From Marasmius tenuissimus (taxonomy: Eukaryota > Basidiomycota > Agaricomycetes > Agaricales > Marasmiaceae): DNA of 64,000 nucleotides. The stretch covers positions 62,001-126,000 of the forward strand of contig JAQOTA010000019.1 of NCBI GenBank assembly GCA_029532415.1, written 5' to 3'. Shown piece by piece: positions 1-11,368 of this stretch (positions within the stretch are counted from its first letter, which is position 1; every line of letters starts with the position of its first letter). The notes under the pieces are model-generated. The model did not search any database. It was not told the DNA's origin and saw only the letters and a list, made by a program, of their open reading frames with translations. The position numbers were made by a program, and so were the translations under genes.

Positions 1-576
1 GCAGGGCCCTGAGAACGGGGTCTCGGAGGTGGGTGCTTCGATTGTTTATGTCGAGATTTGTGCTCATCGAATTCTAATGAAACAGAACACAATCGTGGGA
101 TAGATATCAATGCTGTCAAGTCCTACCTGAATACAAGCTCATGTTGTAAATGTTGGTTTGCCTGTTGATCCACTTCCATCATCATCAAATTCCGCGGCTT
201 CAACCACTTTACATAGACATCGCTCAATCGGAGTCAGTACTCACTACGCTCGTTACAAGAGCCAATTCATGACAGTCAGGACGAAAGTATTTCACGAGGT
301 AGACAGTGGTTGATAGGTTGACAACAGGTTCATGATCAATTATCATATGATACGTTGGATCCGCAAAGTTTGGAACAACAAGTGAGTCGAGGCAAGGTCC
401 AATCGAGCCAATATCAACGGAATTGCTTTGTGGAGGAGGGTATGGGTATGTGTTATAGGATTCTAGATATATAAATGATAATAAAGATGGCTAATCTATG
501 TTTCGCAGGTTATCTTGACCTTCGAAGCGAATGCGTACCAAACTAGCAGGCCACTGCCATAGGCTCCAGGTGCCCT
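1..576. other. Left edge, no gene recognised
   Basis: I see no convincing coding exon, RNA gene or repeat here. The part next to 577 is the 3' flank of the carbonic anhydrase gene on the minus strand. Confidence 0.5.
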
Positions 577-1593
577 CTATTGTCTCTGCTGCGCCTCTGC
601 ATGGAGGTCACCAATCTGCGTCGCATATCAAGAGCATAATGCACTCACCGAGCTGCGCGAACACCAACTCGAGTAGATTCTCTCGTCCTGGCGCATTCTG
701 TGTATATCGGGAGTTGAATTTCATGATCTTCTTCATCGCGTTGTAAGTCTTCACGTTCAAAGAGAAAGGTTCCTTCAATACGACAAAGTTGATTCCTTCT
801 GTGCAAGGCGGAGTCGTCAAGGATCCGACGTAATGGAACTTGTCCTGGCACTCGAAAGCTGTAGCGATTTTCGATAGGTCGAGCGCACCAGTGGGGGCAA
901 TCGATCCCGGCTTTTCAACGTGCTCGATGTTCTCGGTTACGGCAGTCAGGAAGTCGGCGGTGCTGCCGTCCTCGGAAAGCTGGAAGAAGATGGCAAGGAC
1001 GACGAAGGAGCCATCTGAGGACGGCGACAACTATCAGCTCATGACTGCGGTCAATGCAATAAGCCCCAACTAGACTTACTAGCGGATTCATGAACCTGAG
1101 TGATACGGAGCTCGATCAGCGAGGTGAGCGTTATTGGCACGAAGGTAGTAGTACTCACCATATGCATTTCCATTGGGTAGTGCTCGCCATTGAGGTGGTG
1201 TTCACTCGGCGTATGGAAGTGAAATTGTCGAAGGTCAAACCGGGTGTTATTGAAGATCGTCGTTCCCGTCACGTTGGTGACTTCTAATGTGCTCCCCAGG
1301 TTCTCGAATACAGCTTCGCGGACCCAAGGAATTGAGACGTTGACAGGCGGGGAGCCAGCGACAGACCCGTTCAAGTTGATCGGCGACTGGTCGTGACCTA
1401 AACCGCAAGCAGTGTTGTTCTCGTTCATAAAACTCCACAAGAGAGGTCCAGCTTCTTCTTCGTATCCAAAGGTAGCGACTTTAACCTGTCCATTGTTGAC
1501 CTCTCGACGCAGAAGGGATGTGCCGTGAAGACAGCTACCCTGTGCGCTGAGAAATTGGGTCGCGGCAAGGAGGAGAAGCGATAACTGAAGCAT
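577..1593 (-). CDS. Secreted alpha-carbonic anhydrase
   Basis: Zinc enzyme for reversible hydration of CO2 to bicarbonate, probably secreted: residues 1-20 are a hydrophobic signal peptide (starts MLQLSLLLLAATQF). Family marks are CGLGHDQSPINL (63-74), the zinc-ligand strand HFHTPSEHH with His125 and His127, the third ligand His144 in EMHM, and later LTTPPCTEGINF. Inferred exons on the minus strand are 1593-1159, 1095-1080, 1014-649 and 596-577, giving 278 residues, a normal length. The 16-nt exon 2 encodes VHESA and is needed to join EMHM to the strand GSFVVLAIFF. The three introns are 63, 65 and 52 nt, GT-AG. The last, 20-nt exon is the least certain; an alternative acceptor would end the protein a few residues earlier. 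Several N-x-S/T sites fit a secreted glycoprotein. A TATA-like box lies about 57 bp upstream. Confidence 0.9.
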
Positions 1594-1649
1594 TGTCCTG
1601 GTGAGTGCTGGTGAATCGAACCGGTGACAATGTCATGTTAGTTTCTGCG

Positions 1650-1657
1650 TTTATATA
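1650..1657 (-). promoter_or_regulatory. TATA box of carbonic anhydrase gene
   Basis: On the minus strand the sequence reads TATATAAA, about 57 bp upstream of the start codon at 1593, a usual spacing for a TATA promoter with a short leader. Confidence 0.55.
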
Positions 1658-1659
1658 CG

Positions 1660-2690
1660 GACAGGGCCTGGCGGGATTCCAGAGATGGATGAGCGCCAAT
1701 GAAATTCAGCAGAAATAGATTGGGGCGGAATTTGCAAAGTCGCCCCGTCGTCCCGTAACCGATCGAGCCCTGTAAAGAGATAAGAGGTAAACGCAGCCCT
1801 GAATCCCGACCCTCATCGTCGGAGGTTGAAGTTCGTAACTACTAGTCCGGAACCTTGAAGGACGCGTCCTTCCCTCCAGAGGAGCCCGATGCCCCCAAAA
1901 CGCGTCGCAAAACCATCTGTTCATTAGGGCGTCTACTAGTAGTCTAGACCCTTGGTCGGTGCAAAGCCCAAGTGTTTGGATACACAATCCTGTATCATCT
2001 TGCGGATGTTTCGTCTGCCAAGGCTCGAGCTCAAGCTCAAGGCCCAAGGCGGGGTCGTAGTGAAGGCAGTAAGAAATGAGTTACGGACGAGAATAAAAGG
2101 GTAGTCGGTGCGATGGATAATCGTTTTGTGAATAAGCGATTGCTCATGATCATAGCCCCACGCCAGGCTGTTGACTTTTTCAAATCTCTGCCAAGATAGG
2201 TCGGAGTGCTATAGAGTGCTATGCGCACATTTTATGCGGCTTGTACAACTGGTGCAGGCTTGTGTTAGGGCTTATGTTGGGAGGATATTTTAGACGGACA
2301 ATAAGACCGAACTACCGCAGGCACATATCGGATGCTAAGCGCTCTTGAGCGCTTCATTAGTATCCTAGTTATTCACCAGACATCACCGAAAAAGGACGAT
2401 CGAGTCAGCCTCCAGGCCGTGGCAACGTTGAACGATCGACAGAGACGCGGAGTGCGGGCTTCAGGAAATTCCAAGTGGCTGAGTACACGAAGAGAACGTC
2501 CAAGACAAATAGTTCGTAGAAGTTCCAGAATCAAATTTTATATCGAATACAACCACAGTGATCCATGGTCCATACCCATACAATTTACAAAGTGCCGCTC
2601 GTAAGCTGGGCACTATCGACATCAACCCAGCTGCTCCGTTTACCACCGCATAACGTTGAGAGAACCCGCTGATACACCTCAACAAAAAGC
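1660..2690. other. Intergenic, no gene recognised
   Basis: Open frames here are short and none resembles a known family. No repeat or promoter structure stood out. Confidence 0.45.
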
Positions 2691-2692
2691 AC

Positions 2693-4325
2693 TCACTCTC
2701 CACCCTTCACAAACCTCGAACTCTTCAACACGATCTTCACCGTCTTCACCTCAAACCCATGGAAACCAAGTTTCACCCCCGGGATATCCTTCTCGTCCGT
2801 CTCCACCAAACCAAGTTTATTCTCCTCGTCTTCCATCAAATTGGCCAAATATAACTTATCAATATCCTCCGCGTAACCAAGTTTCAAAAGCGCTTGCGCA
2901 CGACCTCCGTATGCCTCGTACAATCGAAGTACCACCGAGACAGTCGGCTTGGAGCTAGTCCTCCGAATCCTCGTAGGTGTCGTACTCCCCATGTTTGATT
3001 GTCTCTACAAAGACGTTCGGCGCACCGTCGACCTGCAAGCGACCCGATCTTGACATTGCAGACAAGTCACGATGCCCAGAGAGGTACCGATCTAAGGGAG
3101 CAAAGAATTGCAAAATGTGAGCACAAACGCGCGGAAGGGCGGGTAACACTTGCATTGATTTCTAATGTTGAACTGTACCCCAGCCACAGGGACGTCGGAT
3201 TGGAGGAAATGACCCAAACGAGGCATTACAGCCCAAGAGATTACGTGGTTTCCTACACGATTGCAAATTCAGGAAGGTACAATCGGCGGCGAAGAAATGA
3301 GTCCGCGCCTTGGTCTTGCTCAGCATCGAAAGGTGTGGCTCTCAACAAGGAGATACGAAGGACATTGCCACGGCACGAGAACCCGTACTTGAAGTCGGAG
3401 AGTATCGCCACACCGTACCCGTACTCACTCAGGTCCGCGTACTAGACACACACACAAACAGTTAACGAGTGGCGGCGATGCAAAAGACACGGAGACCAAC
3501 CTTGTGCCCACAGACTTCGAACTACGGGGTGGATTTCAGAAACAACATATTACGTGACAGAGGGTTCTCAATAGTACATACCTTAGCCATATCCCAAATT
3601 GTATTCTTATGTGTCTGACGCTGAACCCATCAAAACTGCGTTTCGTATGTTGCATTGTCGCTGTGAATGTTCAACGGGACCCCGACTGGTAACGAGACGT
3701 CAATCGAGGACATCGAACGGCAAGAAAACTCGCTTACACTTCAAGAATTTATGTCGTTGATGCCAATCCACAACAGCGTCGAACCTGAATAGAGAGCGAG
3801 AAGTGGGGTTGACCGTAGCTGTATCCCGCCGCGAAGGTAAGCTCGGTGCTCACAAGACAAAAACTCGGTAGATCTATAACACTCACCAGTAACAGCATCC
3901 AGCGAGATCTAAGCCAACGTCATCCAAGTCAGTTTCCGATCACAAAAAAAAAGGGACGCAAGGTAGGAAAGGGTAGACCCACTCACCATCACAGTAATCG
4001 TACTCTTCCCATACTTCAATTGCGCCTTTACAGCAGCCCTCAACGGACCATGCACAACAACCGTAATCTCAAACCTCAACTCCTTCACCGTCTCCAAATG
4101 ATGAATCTCAACATCCCAAGCATCCCAATAGTTCGGATGATCCTCAAATATCACCGACCCCCCAGTAGACCCCTCCGGAACGAGCTCCCGACCCAACTGA
4201 ACGTCAATCAAGCTGGCGATTCGACCTCCAGAGAGCGTCATCTGGACACTGCAGTTCCGGAGAACGAAATGATCGGAACCGTTGGTGAAGACGGAAGTGT
4301 GGAGGCCACCGATGTTGTTGTGCAC
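2693..4325 (-). pseudogene. Relic of GH38 alpha-mannosidase (AMS1-type), C-terminal part
   Basis: The minus strand keeps, in order, the C-terminal beta-rich part of a vacuolar/cytosolic class II alpha-mannosidase: LSGGRIASLIDVQLGREL, FEDHPNYWDAWDVEIHHLET, DAVVDWHQRHKFLK, NATYETQF, WVQRQTHKNTIWDMAK, FEVCGHK, YADLSEYGYGVAIL, ISWAVMPRLGHFLQSDVP, GAPNVFVETIKHGE and VVLRLYEAYGGRA. Introns between these pieces survive, so this is a DNA-level relic and not a processed copy. Disabling changes are a TGA at 3630-3632 directly after ETQF, where the family usually has Gly, and a one-base frameshift near 2955-2960 between the ETIKHGE block and the VVLRLYEAYGG block. One intron, after DAEQDQ, starts with GC instead of GT. 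The N-terminal catalytic GH38 domain is not found upstream. Confidence 0.85.
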
Positions 4326-4862
4326 GCAGGGCAGGAATGATGTTCATTATGACTGTGGGCGTATGTGTGTAGATGAAGTCATGAGCTCAGCCGACAGGCT
4401 TCATGACGAGTCGGCTGTAACGTTGACAAAACCGAGGGTACAGAGAAGCTGAGAGAGGTGGTGATGAAGGACGCACTGCTTCCGATTCATGTGTTCATTT
4501 TCCCTGTGGAAAGAGCTGGAGATTCATGGTGGTCGGTTGCGGTCAAGGGGTATGGAGATGATAGGCGCCCGTGCCCAAACTCTCACCGACATCACCATGA
4601 GCTCTATTCGTGTCTCATCTTTCCACTATTCTACAACGACTCTGGCCCCAACTGGGTTCCAATTGCGGCCATGATCATGACCTCGTCCTAATCGACGTCT
4701 CTCCCTTCCCGTTCACCAGCGAATTCGTTGAATGATCCTTTGGTATATCGCGACAAGGCGATACCTGCAATTTCCTCGACCTCGGACAATTCTCCGAGAA
4801 GGAAACACTCAACTCGGGTGTTTTATGACGTCGTCTCATGATCCTGAAGGGGCCTATACATC
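4326..4862. other. Intergenic between mannosidase relic and LINE insertion
   Basis: No recognisable exon. The missing catalytic half of the mannosidase is not here on either strand. The right edge is the target site of the LINE insertion. Confidence 0.45.
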
Positions 4863-4878
4863 AAAGGGCATCTCACTT
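4863..4878. repeat. Target-site duplication, copy 1
   Basis: The 16-bp sequence aaagggcatctcactt abuts the poly(T)/poly(A) tail of the LINE insertion and matches 5888-5903 exactly. The last two T may belong to the tail. Confidence 0.8.
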
Positions 4879-4898
4879 TTTTTTTTTTTTTTTTTTTT
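4879..4898 (-). other. Poly(A) tail of the LINE insertion
   Basis: A pure T run on the plus strand; as the element reads on the minus strand this is its 3' poly(A) tail. The uninterrupted length suggests an insertion that is not very old. Confidence 0.8.
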
Positions 4899-5149
4899 GG
4901 TGGAGCATTCGTCCTTCAGATGTCGCGTCACACGCCATCTTGAGACTGCTGTTGTATGAAGGGCTCTCCCTACTTGTTTATAATCCGAAAACCAAAGCCA
5001 AACCGAGTTGTACCTAAGTAAGCTCCTCCCCGAGGAAATGCACTACGCACGCTGTGTGGGACTCCAAGACAACCTGGCCGTTTCGGCCATTGCATCTGAT
5101 GTCGGTACTTGCGCGGGCGAGGGGAGGTGGGGATCGTCATCATCCCTCC

Positions 5150-5887
5150 CACGCGCCCCTCTCCTTTGCCTTTGATCTGTCTCGATACCCACTAAAACCC
5201 CGGATTTCCTAACCCAGTCTTTGGGGAGCTCCCCTCGTTCTTCAAGGTTCGTCTCCACGTTCTCATTACTTTCATTTCGCATAGGGCTTTCTTCTTGAAC
5301 ATGTTCTTGTTCGTGAGGAGTCTGTCTAGCTTAATGCGTTCATTCATCACATCAACCCATCTCCTTTCAACTTCTTCATTGGAGATAGCTTGGTCCTCCC
5401 TATCTAGGACTCTTTCGCATCTTATTTTCCATATTAGGTGTGCTGATTCTGTGATCAGGATCCTCCACAGTCACGTCTCATCCGACTTTGGCCTGCTTGT
5501 TGTTTTGTTCATGATTCTGGCGAGTCCCGCGCCGACAATTGTCCCAATGTGGGGCTTGACCCACGGGAGTTTACTTTTTCTTTCCCACAACCTCTGTGCG
5601 AGGTTCCATACTTTTTCCTGGCCGGGTGATTCGCATTCGGCCAGTATGTGGCCCATGGATTCTATCTTTCCATCACAGTGCGTGCATTCTGCTCTTAGTT
5701 TGAGTTCCTCCGAGTATGACTTTCTTTGCCATTTGTCACCTACCATGAACGCGTCGTGTGCGGTCATCCAGAGGAAATGTTTCATTTTCATCGAGTTGTC
5801 ATTTGACCTGATTGTTTTCCAGATTTTGTCCGTTGCTGGTTTATATCCAAAGGTTTCTTCAATTTGGGCCTTGACTAGGGTAAGGGT
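5150..5887 (-). pseudogene. LINE polyprotein C-terminal fragment (zinc-binding RT-associated domain)
   Basis: The minus strand encodes IWKTIRS, MKHFLWMTAHDAFMVGDKW and a Cys/His cluster CTHCDGKIESMGHILAEC, which fit the zinc-binding domain after the reverse transcriptase in fungal non-LTR elements. Further downstream come SAHLIWKIRCERVL and RRWVDVMNERIKLDRLLTNK, also usual at the end of these polyproteins. One in-frame TGA separates the two parts near 5466-5470; the family usually has a charged residue there, so CGA to TGA is likely. The reading frame shifts again near the end before LPKDWVRKSGVLVGIE. The endonuclease and the RT core are absent because of 5' truncation. Confidence 0.75.
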
Positions 5888-5903
5888 AAAGGGCATCTCA
5901 CTT
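5888..5903. repeat. Target-site duplication, copy 2
   Basis: Exact match to 4863-4878, marking the truncated 5' end of the LINE. Upstream of it the minus-strand open frame continues by chance for about 100 bp into host sequence. Confidence 0.8.
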
Positions 5904-8324
5904 CCTCCACCAACTCCCTCCGAGGTACTCGCCCATGCATTTTTAAATTTTGTCTGATCGACCCAACCAGGATGAATGGCGTAGTATTCCGGACAATTCA
6001 TAGGCCTACAAGCCAGACCACAGCTTTAGATTCAACTCAGGTGGCCGGAAGAGGTGCCTCTCGCAATCAACGACACAATCTTGTCGAGTCCATTTCCCAT
6101 TCCTTTCCCCTTCTCAGCCCATATCGCCACTAGCTGGGGTCTCGCGACTCTAAACATGGCTCGAAACTTGAACTCCTCTTCGGTTGAGCTCAACACCTTT
6201 GGCTATACCATGGTCTGCGCCCACTGCAACTACTTATCGGCGAGAGGAACCAGCGGCGGACAAGCAGGGTGTCGATTTCGATACGGCTATGCCCTGCAAA
6301 CTCGTCCTTGTCAAGCAAGGATCAAGACCACGAAACCTTAGAGGTGGAGGTGGAAGCAGAAGTGGAGACTCGAGCAGAACGTTGCAAAAACAAGTTGTTC
6401 GATGAATGCGCCTGTCGCATTGGTGCGTTCTTCTCCTGCCGTATAATCTAGTTCTAACGGCTGATAAGTGAGTTCACCTTCCAGTTCACGTTTACCTCCC
6501 CCCAGCCCAACCTAGCCCAACCCGAACACGAACACCTTCGTTACATCCTTCATCCCGGCCAGCCTCTGGTTTGACAGTCGTCTCGTACCAGACTCTCTCC
6601 TGGTTCGACTCAACCCCAGCCGACTCGCGTCACATCCCGACACGTACATGCTAAATACGAACCTGAAGGTCCTCGTTTTGCGCCTCCGGGCCAAAATGAA
6701 CCCATCTTCTATCATCATGATGGGATGCTCCCTCCGACACCATTACCACCTTGTGGTTCTCGAAAATCAACGTTCTCGGGTACATCTCACCAAGGAAAAA
6801 AGAGGCTAATTTGATCCCTCCGAGTCAACGTTTGTCCCGGTTTTGCAACGCACCATCACCAACCCTCATCCGGATGTCGACACCCCCGTCTTTGAGCACG
6901 AATACTTGCAGGTGCCCTTCGTCGTTGTCGTTTCGGTATCCCAGGAGTCGGTTTTCGAGGACCTACTATATGGCGAGGACCTACTATATGGAGAGCGTCG
7001 GGGTCAGAGCAGTCGAAGAGGAGAAATGGGCCGGGGGAGCTTCAGTTGCAACTTGGGAATCGGTATTCGGTGCCTCCAACATCGACGTCGAGCCGACGTT
7101 ATCCACTACCGCGAGTGATTTGGAGCAATCGCAACCCTTGACAGAGCTTCTCGCTCCTTTCTCCTTGTCGAATTCGGTGATCCCATTCTTTTATGCGCAA
7201 TCTTTACTCGACACTACGAGAATTCCTTTGCGTACTTGGAATATGAACGTTGAGCTGTGGCCGTCTCCTCCTGGCAGCAGGGATTCGAACACAGAGCACC
7301 TGAAGCTTGGGGGGTGGGTATTAGGGACCTACATGGGGAGGAGGGACTTCATACCTCTACGCTTCTTACCCGATTTTACGACCTACTTATATGTAAACGA
7401 TGGATTATCTACACAGTACATCGTATTTGAGCAGCAAAGTTGTATTTCACGAGCCTATATAGCTTGCTAAATGACACGAAGCAACGAGTATACACTAAAT
7501 CAGCCTTTTCACCCTTCGATAGACGTGTATCTCGCGAGATGAACCGTGAAGGCCAATCACAGCGGTGGGCGCGTGACGGTCCAAGCTCAGATCTGTGACC
7601 TTAGCGCCCATACTCGACTTGAACCAAAACCACCATTTTCATCTGGTTCTGCTTTCCCAGTCCTCCCACTCCACATACTGCTCTGGCATAGTTTAGCTCG
7701 GGCTGGTGCCGTGATATAGCGACTCGTGATCAGCACTTTTCTCGGCCTGTCTTTCGTTCTGATATTCAACCTTCTCGCTGGTAGGAACAGAATTCACCTC
7801 CTAAGAAACCTCGTACCGGCTGCCGCTGGGGACAATTTCGTCTCAAAGTATGTTTTTCTCTTCGTTTTGTGCGCGAACATTCCAGTTGACTATCCTTTTC
7901 GCTTGTCTTATAGGCTTGAGCCTCCCATCCCATCTGTGTACCTTCCCAGCAGAGACAACCACTTGCACGTTCAGCCCGAGAGCACGTACCAGAAAAACCT
8001 TCCAACCGAACACACCAATTTCTCATGACAGAGAACCATTGATCCAATTGTGGTATGTTTCGTTCTCGTTCTCTCTTTTTTTCCCCTCGTTATCGGGATT
8101 GACTCTTTTTACTTTCGCACGTTGTTTGACTTTCCTTGCTGGCATAGGCTCAATTTTTACTCCACCCGTAGGATGCGTTTGGCTCAGTTGAAATCATCCA
8201 TTTCCGACGGACGATCGACTCGAATACCATCACGAGTGGACTTTGCACGCTGGGCCACCTCATCGTTCACGCACACAGCGGGTCTACTCGCGTTTTGCTG
8301 GCCATCGAGGCTCGGCATTTTGTG
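5904..8324. other. Degraded region without a supported gene
   Basis: Several open frames of 60-240 codons exist, the longest on the plus strand at 6751-7470, but none has a domain I recognise. A plus-strand piece at 6054-6450 faintly recalls the linker of an alpha-mannosidase, which I could not support. An 18-bp tandem duplication sits at 6958-6993. Confidence 0.4.
6958..6993. repeat. 18-bp tandem duplication
   Basis: aggacctactatatggcg is followed directly by aggacctactatatggag; the copies differ at one base. It keeps the frame of the surrounding open frame, but that frame is not a supported gene. Confidence 0.7.
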
Positions 8325-8883
8325 TCATTGAAATGCAGTGTGAGTAATCTCCGTAATCTCGGGTCCCCATGCGTGCCATTTGAGATCTGACCAATTCCGT
8401 TCGCAGTAGTTTCTGCGTGATGGAAGATACCGCCAATCCTGCCCGCAGTTGAACAATCCGCCGACACCCTTATCCTCGTTTTCACCGGAACCACCTTTCG
8501 TTACCCAACCACACTGTTGCCACGTTGGCCAGAGATATAGCCCTCCGCCTGGCTTCAACGGTCGTGTCTTGACTGTTGGAAAACCGACCTCGGCCTTGAT
8601 ACCCAGAGACTAGGGCAGGGTTGAGTAGTTTTGAGCATAGCGGGACAAGGACAGGTCACAGGATACGGGGTTGGGCTTCGTGACGGATAGAGACCTCGGT
8701 TTCAAGCCTACTCCTTACCATTCGTGAAGGTCATGGCGTCGTTTCTGCACAGAAAAACGCCGATTTCTCGCCGGCTACCTACCATTCCTACTCGCGACAA
8801 TACACCCTCCGGTGTCCACCAACCTTCCAATATCTGTGGTGAATACCACTCGAACGTAGCCTGTCGATTTTGGTTATCATTGG
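8325..8883 (-). CDS. Uncharacterised coding remnant
   Basis: The minus strand shows two exon-like pieces joined by a plausible intron (GTAAGG donor near 8719, CCCTAG acceptor near 8612). The first contains FEWYSPQILEGWWTPEGVL, the second PGGGLYLWPTWQQCGWVTKG, NCGQDWRYLPSRRNYCE and WSDLKWHAWGPEI before a stop. The Trp- and Cys-rich composition looks like real protein, possibly extracellular, but I do not recognise the family. No convincing start codon or signal peptide is seen, so it may be a fragment of a larger, decayed gene. Boundaries are approximate. Confidence 0.35.
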
Positions 8884-9609
8884 CAGCTCTACCATGCAGG
8901 TGCGGCTCTCTTCAGACGCCATGGAATTGATTTTTGAACTCTACGGATAGGTCGAGACCGCTCTCCGCCTGTATCATGATAGCTCGAAGTGAAGCAACAA
9001 GGTATTGACCGGATAGAGACAGCGACGGTCGGAATATCAGATAAGGACAAAGAATGTAAGGCGGATGTTAAGCAGGGTGGGGAACCAACGAAGCTTCTAT
9101 CATCGCGACTGGTGAGTACTCGCGTATAGCGGATGGCAGCAGCGCTCGAACATTGAGTTTCACAGGATTTATGGTTAGGACGGGCCGTAGAGGTGAGCTC
9201 TTGAAATCGTTCATGTCAGGAATCGCGCTGATTGAACTTTGATACAGATTACAGATGAGAGATGGCAGGGTAATTATGGATGCCACCGTGTCACTATCGA
9301 TTGACCTAAATACAAACTTTGATATCGATGTCAGTTTGCCCGTGCCAGAGCGTCTCAGAGGGACCACGGGGTCACTTATGCTGTAGACCTCGAATGATGA
9401 TTCCCATGTTGGTGTATCTCGGGACAGCGTTCATGGGAGATACGGAGGCGATACGAGCTCGTGTGGGACATGAGACAGCCGCGAAGTTTTCACTTAAGAT
9501 GGACCGTCCTTGAGTTCGACATCCCCCACCATCACTTCCATCACCTCCATCACCTCGCACCTTCCCTCATTCTTTTCCTCCCCCCAACTTATCTTCCTGT
9601 CCTAAGAAT
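8884..9609. other. Intergenic, no gene recognised
   Basis: Splice-like signals occur on the plus strand around 9110-9290, but the joined frames give nothing recognisable. A CATCACCTC-type short repeat near 9523-9560 lies in the presumed promoter of the next gene. Confidence 0.4.
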
Positions 9610-10494
9610 ATGGCCTCCAACTTCCCCAATGCTCGACGGACGACAATAGGAGCCAATGCTACTATTCAAACCGTGGCTGGAGATGCAATTACAAACATCT
9701 ACAACAATCCAGAGAGCGGAGATCGAGTGACTCTGGTAAGTATTGGTCTGTGTGGTTTTTGGTCATGTCTCTCAATCTTGCCTCTAGTACGGTAGGACAG
9801 TTCGAAGGATAATCGAAGGCGACATCAAGCTTCGACACCAGCTATCGTCCAAGGTACTAACAGTCAACGTCGACTCGCAAAGGGGAGCATCAACATCCGA
9901 GCCGGGGTTACGGGCAGTCAAAGTGAAGCAAAGGGCAAAAGATTTCATTTTTCGACGCTGTCTCCGGTCCAAGATTTTGTCAATCGTCATCAAGCCACGA
10001 GAGGGGCTCTCAACATCAAGAGCATTGCCAGGGTCATCGCAGGTAGTCAAAGTGAAGAAAACAAATCACACCGCTGAGATATGCGGATATTCGGGAGTGT
10101 TTACGGTTACTACCCTTGAGCCGGTCGATGAGAAGGATCGGGACAAATTTGAGGAGGTGAGTATCAGCGTTCAGACAGAGCGGAACAACTACTTGATAGC
10201 TTTAGATCGCGGAAAACTACCTCAAGGCAGTGATGTCCCGGCGGTGAGTATGCGAGACATCTATCTGTTGGATGGTATACTAATGGGAAGTTGTAGGTCA
10301 GCGTTCCTGATTCAAGTATTCGCGGTGGCCGAGTCGAGAGTGTTTACACTAATAGTACATGAGGGTAGGTTTCTGTTCGGGAAATCTTGATTGCGTGTAC
10401 TGAAAGAGCTGTAGAACTCGCAAACGGAGACACAGGTGGCAGAACCAAATGGCGGGGGCAAGCAATAAAGGAGGAAAGATCAGGTGGATTCTAG
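9610..10494 (+). CDS. Orphan agaricomycete protein with internal duplication
   Basis: Five exons fit together in frame: 9610-9735, 9788-10156, 10206-10243, 10297-10364 and 10415-10494. The product starts MASNFPNARRTTIGANATIQ, continues with GDAITNIYNN and YGRTVRRIIEGDIKLRHQL, and ends with FLIQVFAVAESRVFTLIVHE joined to ELANGDTGGRTKW. I recall this N-terminal to C-terminal pattern as a common orphan family in Agaricomycetes, of unknown function. In the middle a segment of about 40 residues is present twice in diverged form: VLTVNVDSQRGASTSEPG then ILSIVIKPREGLSTSRAL, each followed by a VKVK motif. The start was chosen as the ATG that leads directly into the first exon. The last exon has a diverged inverted copy at 49893-49955. 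Confidence 0.75.
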
Positions 10495-11368
10495 CCGAAA
10501 CCCTGTGAATAAACGATGAAAGATACGCAGTCTTTGACCCTAAACTTGGCCCTTATACGGTGTGATCTAGGCCCCCTTTGTATTGTAGTCTACGGCCCAT
10601 GTAGCGCAGAAAAAAGGACCAAAGATCGGTCCCAGACGTTTCACCTTGATCTTACTGAATATACCTGGCTTTGTGTACCATAAACGGCAGGCTTCTATCA
10701 CTAAACTCGAGCCGTAGCCTTGCCAAGACATCTGCCGTTTCCGGCCGACCGTTTGCAATACACGCTCCTCGTCCGAATGGCATGAGAAGAGCTGTAGATG
10801 CAGCTTTCGAAGAGCGAAAGCTCAGTCGGAAAAGCGTACCGAATGTAACGATGAATCAAAGTAAGAGACGACAGATATACAAGGTACAAAGTAGCTAAGT
10901 GTGCCCGGAAACAAGGGGGAGAGACACACAATTGTAAAACTCGCAAAAGTACATGAGCGTTGTAATTTAGAGATACGTGTAGAGTACATGATATACGAGC
11001 GACGTTTGGTGAATGGAGAGCGTGAGGTATCGATACCGATGGTGCGACCAACGACGATGAGAAGCGTGCGTCGACGTCGTCGTTGCATGCGGCTGTGCCA
11101 TTTTCAATCTCAGCTCCCAACCACCAACCTCCTCCCCTTCCTCCCTACCAAACCAGCATTCAAGATCCTCTGAAGCTCACTAGCAGTCTTGGAAAGGGAT
11201 ATTGGGGCTACAGGTGAGTGTCAATAGGCCTTAAAAAAGAGGATGATAGCTGAACAGATTGCTTTTGACATAGACTTACAGGTAGATACATCCATTGCTA
11301 CCCGTTCCCTCCACACGCCGGTTTCTCAACATCCGATCCGGTTCCTTGCTCAAACTTGAACTTGGAAG
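10495..11368. other. Non-coding flank, also present near 49.2-49.9 kb inverted
   Basis: This stretch resembles 49017-49890 read on the other strand at most positions, so it belongs to the old inverted duplication. Open frames on either strand are not consistent between the two copies, which argues against a gene. Confidence 0.55.

Larger units (their letters stand above)
4863..5903 (-). mobile_element. 5'-truncated LINE (non-LTR) insertion with target duplication
   Basis: A 16-bp direct repeat, aaagggcatctcactt, occurs at 4863-4878 and again at 5888-5903. Directly inside the first copy is a run of T (22 T at 4877-4898), which is a poly(A) tail read on the minus strand. The enclosed minus-strand sequence encodes the C-terminal end of a non-LTR retrotransposon polyprotein. 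Tail, element end and target duplication in this order are the classic product of target-primed reverse transcription with 5' truncation. The inserted part is about 1.0 kb. Confidence 0.85.

Noticed and set aside
6054..6450. Possible alpha-mannosidase linker in plus orientation (SVELNTFGYT)
   Set aside because: The resemblance is from memory and weak, the frame breaks at once, and no catalytic motif follows.
10701..11120. 139-codon minus-strand frame and its mirror at 49334-49735
   Set aside because: The two copies differ in frame-breaking ways and show no domain, so a conserved gene is unlikely.
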